Shown in pieces: positions 7,812-12,001 of a stretch of DNA of 12,001 nt. Made by a program: the position numbers and the translations under genes. Location: assembly GCA_003447895.1 (NCBI GenBank), contig DLYC01000184.1, positions 2,878 to 14,878 on the forward strand, given 5' to 3'. The stretch is from Lachnospiraceae bacterium. Lineage in GTDB: Bacteria > Bacillota > Clostridia > Lachnospirales > Lachnospiraceae. Within the stretch, counting starts at the first letter, position 1. Each line of letters begins with the position of its first letter. The notes under the pieces are model-generated. The model did no database searches. It saw only the letters and a program-made list of their open reading frames with translations, and had not been told where the DNA came from.

Positions 7812-9430
7812 TTGGACAGCACTCTGGCCGACGGATCGTTCACGTTGCAGCCCTCCCACTCCCGGTTGGGCATCCAGAAATCAGCCACCATCGCGGCCTG
7901 TCCGGGATAATACTTCTCAAAGATTTCCCGATATAACAGCGATTCCTTCGTAAAGGGCTGCGCATGGTCATACGCAAGTCTGCGCTCCTCAAACACCTCA
8001 TCCGAGTACAGCCCCTCCGCATATTCGATCAGGTCATTGACAAGCGAGTGCCCGACCGCGTCAGAGAACGCCGCCTTCTCACGCATCAGAATCTCCCACG
8101 GAATCAGCTTGTCTTCCTCAAACGCCGTGCGCAGAAGATATTTTCCAATCCCGTATTTGTTCATCTTTTTTTCCGGATCGATCTTCATGCAGTAGGAGAC
8201 AAAATCCAGATCGCCGAAAGGCACTCTCGCCTCCAGCGAGTTCACGCTGATACAGCGATCCGCGCGAAGCACATCGTACATATGGATCTCCCGGATCCTC
8301 TTCTCTGCCTCCTCCTGAAAAGCCCGGGCATCCGGCGCGAAATCCGTGTATTTATATCCGAAGATCTCATCCGAAATCTCTCCCGTCATAATGACGCGCA
8401 CATCTGTGTTCTCATGAATCCACTTGCATACCAGGTACATACCGATGGACGCACGGATCGTCGTGATATCGTAAGTGCCAAGTGCCGCAATCACCGGCTC
8501 CAGCGCCGCGATCACGTCGTCCCGGGAAATGATCACTTCATAGTGCTCACTTCCAATATATTCTGCCACCTTGCGCGCATATTTGAGGTCGATCGCATCC
8601 AGATCCATGCCGATGGAGAAAGTCCGCAGCGGCTTATCCATGAGCTTCGCCGAGACGCCGCACACCAGCGACGAATCCAGTCCGCCGGACAGAAGGAATC
8701 CGACCGGTGCGTCCGCGTCCAGCCTCTTCTCAATTCCTGCAATCAGCTTGTCGTGAATATTTCGCCTGATCTCCGGCAACTCGTCGTCCAGGTAATACCC
8801 GGCGTCCCAGATCCTGCTGTACTCCGCCATCGCAATTCCCTGGTGTTCTAACGGAATGCATTCGATGTCCCAGGGGCCCAAATGCGCGGCACTGATCACC
8901 GCATAATGTCCGGGCGGGAACGGCTCGATCCGCTCACAGACTCCCATCAGGTTTTTGGCTTCTGATGCAAATACCGGAATGCCTTTCTCATCCCTGCCAA
9001 AATACAGCGGCCTGATCCCGATCGGATCCCTCGCCGCGATATACTCTTGTCTATCTGCATCGTACAGAACCAGAGCAAACTCCGCATCCAGAAAGCGGAA
9101 CATGTCGATTCCATACTCCTCATAAAGGGGCAGCAAAATCTCACAATCCGAATCGCTCTTGAAGGAGTATCCTTTCTCGATCAGCCTCTCCTTCATTTTG
9201 CGGAACCGATAGAGCTCACCGTTGCAGACCACGGAATTCCCGTTCAGAGTAAAGGGCTGCATGCCCTCAGGTGTCAGTCCCATGATCGCCAGACGGTTAA
9301 ATCCCAGAAATCCGTTCCCGGTATTCAGGATCCGGCTGTCATCCGGTCCTCTCCATATGGTTCTTGAGAGCATCTCTGCCACTCTCTCATAATCTGCCTG
9401 TCCGCTGCAGTAAGCTAAAATCGAACACAT
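7790..9430 (-). CDS. asnB: Asparagine synthase (glutamine-hydrolysing) family protein
   Basis: This 546-residue protein has the two-domain AsnB layout. The N-terminal class II glutaminase has Cys2 directly after the initiator Met (MCSILAY), RLAIMG (46-51) and CNGELYRF (69-76). The C-terminal ATP-pyrophosphatase domain has the PP-loop SGGLDSS (248-254), FSIGMDLDAIDLKYA, TGEISDEIFGY (349-359) and LEARVPF (399-405). Length and motifs fit E. coli AsnB (about 554), so asparagine synthesis is the default role. Some Gram-positive AsnB-type enzymes instead amidate the DAP side chain of peptidoglycan precursors, and the position next to dapL and opposite murT-gatD makes that a fair alternative. The ATG at 9430 is fixed by AGGAGG (plus-strand 9437-9442) six bases away; an upstream in-frame extension to 9517 would bury Cys2 and is rejected. 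Confidence 0.95.
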   Translation of the reverse strand: MCSILAYCSGQADYERVAEMLSRTIWRGPDDSRILNTGNGFLGFNRLAIMGLTPEGMQPFTLNGNSVVCNGELYRFRKMKERLIEKGYSFKSDSDCEILLPLYEEYGIDMFRFLDAEFALVLYDADRQEYIAARDPIGIRPLYFGRDEKGIPVFASEAKNLMGVCERIEPFPPGHYAVISAAHLGPWDIECIPLEHQGIAMAEYSRIWDAGYYLDDELPEIRRNIHDKLIAGIEKRLDADAPVGFLLSGGLDSSLVCGVSAKLMDKPLRTFSIGMDLDAIDLKYARKVAEYIGSEHYEVIISRDDVIAALEPVIAALGTYDITTIRASIGMYLVCKWIHENTDVRVIMTGEISDEIFGYKYTDFAPDARAFQEEAEKRIREIHMYDVLRADRCISVNSLEARVPFGDLDFVSYCMKIDPEKKMNKYGIGKYLLRTAFEEDKLIPWEILMREKAAFSDAVGHSLVNDLIEYAEGLYSDEVFEERRLAYDHAQPFTKESLLYREIFEKYYPGQAAMVADFWMPNREWEGCNVNDPSARVLSNYGASGE

Positions 9431-9451
9431 TTCCTGCCTCCTCTCATGCAA

Positions 9452-9474
9452 GACCTCTGGGGTAGTTTGCACCT
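9452..9474 (+). repeat. Dispersed repeat, copy 1, in the asnB upstream region
   Basis: GACCTCTGGGGTA, two variable bases (GT), then TTGCACCT. It matches the copy at 9563-9585 at 21 of 23 positions and shares its core with the 19-bp array before murT. It lies about 20 bases upstream of the asnB start codon, next to the ribosome binding site. Relative to the downstream gene it is inverted compared with the murT array. Confidence 0.85.
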
Positions 9475-9488
9475 CAGAATTCAAAACA

Positions 9489-9528
9489 GCGCTCCAAGCG
9501 CGGACTTCTCTGCCCACGCCTGAAGCGC
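9489..9528 (-). promoter_or_regulatory. Conserved hairpin element, copy A (between dapL and asnB)
   Basis: Read on the minus strand this is a 17-bp stem with a six-base loop (AGAGAA). All 17 positions pair in RNA, four as G-U; on the plus strand those four would be A-C mismatches, so the structure belongs to the minus-strand transcript. The stem is followed by TGTTTTG. The outer 5' sequence AAAGGCGCTTCAGG and the outer 3' CTTGG-N-GCGC also occur in copy B. It could be the dapL terminator, an asnB leader structure, or a repeat family; the short U-run makes terminator activity uncertain. Confidence 0.7.
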
Positions 9529-9562
9529 CTTTGCTTCATTTCTAATAGTTATTTTGTCAAGA

Positions 9563-9585
9563 GACCTCTGGGGTACCTTGCACCT
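9563..9585 (+). repeat. Dispersed repeat, copy 2, at the dapL stop codon
   Basis: GACCTCTGGGGTA, then CC, then TTGCACCT. It is the direct-repeat partner of 9452-9474, 111 bp away, and its right end runs into the dapL stop codon (9584-9586). Hairpin copy A lies between the two copies. Confidence 0.85.
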
Positions 9586-10798
9586 ACATTCTCGTGATCC
9601 GGTCCACCGCCTCGACCGTATTCTCCCTGCTGCCAAATGCTGTCAGCCGGAAATAGTGCTCCCCGTGAGGGCCGAATCCCGAGCCCGGCGTACCTACAAC
9701 ATTCGCCTGCGTGAGCAGCTGATCGAAGAACTCCCAGCTCGTCATATTACCGGGGGTCCGCAGCCAGATGTAAGGAGCGTTCACGCCGCCCGACACCTCA
9801 TAGCCTGCGGACCGCAGTCCCTCCAGGATATACTTTGCATTACCCATGTAATAAGCAATCTGTTCGCGGACCTGCTGCCGGCCTGCTTCCGAATAGACCG
9901 CTTCTCCGGCCCGCTGGATGATATAAGGTGCTCCGTTATATTTGGTCCCGTGGCGTCTTGCCCACAGAGGCCAGAGTCTCTCGCCACCCGCCGTCAGATC
10001 CAGAGGAATCACCGTATAACCGAGCCGTAAACCGGTAAAACCGGCTGTCTTTGAGAAAGAGCGGAACTCGATTGCGCAATCCCTCGCGCCATCGCACTCA
10101 TAAATGCTGTGGGGAACATCCGGCTCCGCAATATAGGCCTCGTAGGCCGCATCATAGAGAATGATCGAATCATAAAGATTCGCGTAATCGACCCACTTCT
10201 GCAGCTGCGCTTTTGTCATAACCGCCCCCGTCGGATTGTTGGGGAAGCACAGGTAGATCAGATCCGGCACTTCTTCCGGCAGATCCGGCACGAAACCATT
10301 CTCCGCCGTGCAGGGCATATAGATCACGTTCTCAAACCGCCCGGTCTGTGCATTATAGGCGCCCGTTCTACCGGCCATAACATTGGAATCCACATAGACC
10401 GGATAGACCGGATCACACACAGCAATCTTGTTCGATGTGTCAAAAATCTCCTGTATATTGCCGCAGTCGCACTTCGCGCCGTCCGAAATAAAGATCTCCT
10501 CCGCTGAAATCTTGCATCCTCTGGCCACGTAATCCTCGCGTGCGATCACATCCCGCAGAAACTCGTAACCCAGATCAGGAGCATATCCGCGGAAACTCTC
10601 AGCGTGCCCCATCTCATCAACTGCTCCATGCAATGCCTCAATAACTGCTGGCGCTATGGGCTGCGTCACATCCCCGATTCCCAGACGGATGATCTTCGCT
10701 TCCGGATTTGCTTTAGAGAATTCCCGCACTCTTCTTCCGATTTCCGAGAACAGATAGCTTCCCGGCAGCTTTAAATAGTTATAATTGATCTTTGCCAA
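9584..10798 (-). CDS. dapL: LL-diaminopimelate aminotransferase
   Basis: DapL converts tetrahydrodipicolinate directly to LL-DAP using glutamate, the short route to lysine and to the DAP of peptidoglycan. The protein has 404 residues, close to the usual 410. It begins [20 protein letters not shown], the hallmark DapL N-terminus, followed by [10 protein letters not shown] (38-47), the phosphate-site segment [18 protein letters not shown] (186-191), [10 protein letters not shown] (214-223) with the PLP-ring Asp, and [15 protein letters not shown] (247-261) with the PLP lysine at 250. It is a cytosolic fold-type I PLP enzyme. The TTG start at 10798 is chosen because the family N-terminus begins there and AAAGGAG is six bases upstream; a longer frame to 10831 adds 11 residues without family match. 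Upstream are a possible promoter and hairpin copy B. Confidence 0.96.
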   Translation of the reverse strand: MAKINYNYLKLPGSYLFSEIGRRVREFSKANPEAKIIRLGIGDVTQPIAPAVIEALHGAVDEMGHAESFRGYAPDLGYEFLRDVIAREDYVARGCKISAEEIFISDGAKCDCGNIQEIFDTSNKIAVCDPVYPVYVDSNVMAGRTGAYNAQTGRFENVIYMPCTAENGFVPDLPEEVPDLIYLCFPNNPTGAVMTKAQLQKWVDYANLYDSIILYDAAYEAYIAEPDVPHSIYECDGARDCAIEFRSFSKTAGFTGLRLGYTVIPLDLTAGGERLWPLWARRHGTKYNGAPYIIQRAGEAVYSEAGRQQVREQIAYYMGNAKYILEGLRSAGYEVSGGVNAPYIWLRTPGNMTSWEFFDQLLTQANVVGTPGSGFGPHGEHYFRLTAFGSRENTVEAVDRITRM

Positions 10799-10804
10799 AA
10801 TATG

Positions 10805-10811
10805 CTCCTTT
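10805..10811 (-). promoter_or_regulatory. Ribosome binding site fixing the TTG start of dapL
   Basis: AAAGGAG on the minus strand ends six bases before the TTG at 10798. Together with the conserved DapL N-terminus it identifies a non-ATG start. Confidence 0.8.
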
Positions 10812-10852
10812 CGCGAGGATCGTCCACGCATGGCTCATTGCTTCGCGCAAAT

Positions 10853-10898
10853 AAGGCGCACCAAGTATGGATCCTTCGATCCATACCTGAAGCGCCTT
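10853..10898 (-). promoter_or_regulatory. Conserved hairpin element, copy B (upstream of dapL)
   Basis: On the minus strand two 21-base arms enclose a GAAG loop, with 20 of 21 positions paired (two G-U, one U-U mismatch). The outer sequence matches copy A: the 22 bases at 10886-10907 equal 9519-9540 at 21 positions, and the 3' arm shares CTTGG-N-GCGC. The inner stem (TATGGATC with GATCCATA) is unlike copy A but still paired. It would lie almost at the 5' end of an mRNA starting from the TATAAT at 10913-10918, about 55 bases before the dapL start. It could alternatively end transcription from the LysR side; TTATTT follows the stem. Confidence 0.7.
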
Positions 10899-10912
10899 TG
10901 CCTCATTCGTTT

Positions 10913-10938
10913 ATTATATTAGCGGTCACTATCGTGAC
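10913..10938 (-). promoter_or_regulatory. Possible dapL promoter -10 box with adjacent inverted repeat
   Basis: The minus strand has a perfect TATAAT (plus-strand 10913-10918). Just upstream is a perfect inverted repeat, GTCAC-TATC-GTGAC on the plus strand (10925-10938), where the -10/-35 spacer would be. No good -35 box is found at 16-18 bases, so this may be an activator- or repressor-controlled promoter. The remaining gap up to the LysR stop at 11068 shows no gene. Confidence 0.4.
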
Positions 10939-11067
10939 TATCTTTGTTAATACTACTTCCTAAGTCTCGGAAAATCAAGATGTATTATCAGCAGCGTTTT
11001 TGCCACCGATTATATGAGCTACTTGACTTTGCCCCTCAAGCCCTCATTTCGCAAGCTTCTATCGTTT

Positions 11068-11922
11068 TCAGAGCTCCTCAGCCTGATGTTCAGGATCCTC
11101 CGAAAACATTTTGATCATGGCCCTCATAGGTCCCGACAGGGCCTTGTCCTGGCGAAAAACGAGATTGACCCGGTTTTCCAGACAGTCCAGTTCCCGGATC
11201 GACAAGAGTTTAATATTTGACGGTATAAATTTACCCGCAAAAAGGATTCCCACCCCATATCCGGCTGCTATACAGGAGTAAAGTGTATTGATATCCGTGA
11301 CTTCGAGAGAAACGTTTGCATCCGGCATGTATTTGCGCAGGATCTCCGCGGCAAAGGTCCCGTTTCGGGACAAAGAGCTGAGCATCACGAATTTTCGGTC
11401 CTTTAATGCACTGATGCTGATGACCGGATGGGGATATCCTTCCATGGAAGCCGCCTGATCAAGAAGTTCCGAGTCTTCAGAAACAGCAAGAGAAAAAGTC
11501 TGATTTTCCAGCAAAACATACTCGTACCCCGGTTTGTCTTCCATATTTGTAACGACTGCCATGTCAAGCGTTTCGTTTTCCAGCTGCATCATAAGATGAC
11601 GGCTGGTGTCCAGCATCAGGTTGATCCTCATATCCGGATATCTTTCTGTGAACCGCCGCAGAAGGTTCTGGATCACATATTCCCTCAGTCCCATCCCTGC
11701 TCCAAATCGGATCTGCTTCTTCATCGTGGCAGCATGGTTGCGCAGCTTATTCATCAGGTCCGAGTCCAACTTCATGATCACCCTTCCGGTTTCCACATAG
11801 TCGCGCCCTATTTCCGTCAGCAAAAACTGGTGCCCCTGCCGCACAAACAGCGGGACTCCCAGATTTTTCTCTGTCTTTTGCAAAAACTTGGTTAGCGCAG
11901 ACTGTGTGATGAACAGCGTAGC
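11068..11922 (-). pseudogene. LysR-family transcriptional regulator lacking its N-terminus
   Basis: The frame encodes the second half of a LysR winged helix-turn-helix (ATLFITQSALTKFLQK, then NLGVPLFVRQG and LLTEIGRDYV), followed by a full LysR substrate-binding domain of about 200 residues that ends at 11068. Family members have about 25 more residues at the start, forming the first helices and ending in an Ala-rich segment just before LFITQ. Here the upstream bases in this frame give a Lys- and Cys-rich stretch unlike LysR, and in another frame they read as the start of a MutT-like protein. The first possible start within the recognisable part, TTG at 11883, would delete the recognition helix. 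The gene is therefore probably broken. The frame has no stop up to the window edge, so a longer fusion cannot be strictly excluded. Confidence 0.65.
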
Positions 11923-11972
11923 CCCTTTTCTTTTCGGATAATTGCAGCAACAACCTTGATCGTCTTTCTCAT
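11892..11972 (-). pseudogene. 5' fragment of a MutT/NUDIX hydrolase gene
   Basis: An ATG at 11972, with AGGA eight bases upstream (plus-strand 11981-11984), opens a frame reading MRKTIKVVAAIIRKEKG. This matches my knowledge of the N-terminal strand of small MutT-type 8-oxo-dGTP diphosphatases, which normally continue into IFATQRGYG and a GGWEFPGGK segment. Here the match stops at about 11922, the LysR frame takes over, and this frame ends at a TAA (11892-11894) after 26 codons. No NUDIX box is present. The assignment rests on 17 residues, so confidence is moderate. Confidence 0.5.
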
Positions 11973-12001
11973 ATTTGTTTTCCTGTTCCTGGTTTTGACG
12001 G

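Noticed and set aside
7964..8851. 295-residue plus-strand open frame
   Set aside because: Antisense shadow of asnB, whose motifs are all intact on the minus strand.
9532..9560. asnB promoter from the perfect TTGACA at 9555-9560 (minus strand)
   Set aside because: At 16-18 bases spacing the -10 position reads GAAGCA or similar, with no match to TATAAT.
9452..9585. Insertion sequence with target-site duplication
   Set aside because: There is no transposase or long terminal inverted repeat, and the flanking repeat core also occurs in the murT array, so it is not a simple target duplication.
11747..11953. 68-residue minus-strand open frame at the right edge
   Set aside because: Out of frame with both the LysR sequence and the MutT-like start, and without family resemblance.

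Overview
The window looks like chromosomal DNA from a Gram-positive bacterium of the class Clostridia, perhaps a Lachnospiraceae-like gut anaerobe. Pointers are AGGAGG-type ribosome binding sites, two TTG starts fixed by strong Shine-Dalgarno sequences, the MurT/GatD pair that amidates lipid II in Gram-positive bacteria, and DapL, the one-step diaminopimelate (DAP) aminotransferase route. The phylum is well supported; the family is a guess from protein resemblance.

Left half, plus strand: the 3' two-thirds of carA (1-623) overlaps carB (607-3957), giving glutamine-dependent carbamoyl phosphate synthetase for pyrimidine and arginine synthesis. After a 148-base gap with a possible promoter comes an ATP-grasp ligase of unknown substrate (4106-5302). 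A 170-base gap then carries a tandem array of a 19-bp repeat, followed by murT (5473-6903) and gatD (6900-7811), which convert the D-Glu of lipid II to D-isoglutamine.

Right half, minus strand: asnB (9430 to 7790) converges on gatD and overlaps it by 22 bp. Upstream of it are dapL (10798 to 9584) and a LysR-type regulator that has lost its N-terminus (about 11922 to 11068). Next to the LysR break lies what looks like only the first 17 codons of a MutT/NUDIX gene, so the right edge appears to hold a rearrangement junction, either biological or from assembly.

The genes share a theme of glutamine amidotransfer: CarA and GatD are class I enzymes and AsnB is class II. MurT/GatD, DapL and possibly AsnB can all act on the peptidoglycan stem peptide (D-Glu amidation, DAP supply and, by analogy with Bacillus AsnB, DAP amidation). 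That link is inference.

The most unusual content is intergenic. A near-palindromic core (ACCTCTGGGGT) is arrayed five times before murT and recurs twice, as a 23-bp direct repeat, before asnB. Separately, two hairpins before asnB and dapL share their outer sequence but have different, still base-paired inner stems. The G-U pairs place them in the minus-strand transcript, suggesting a conserved structured RNA or terminator family.
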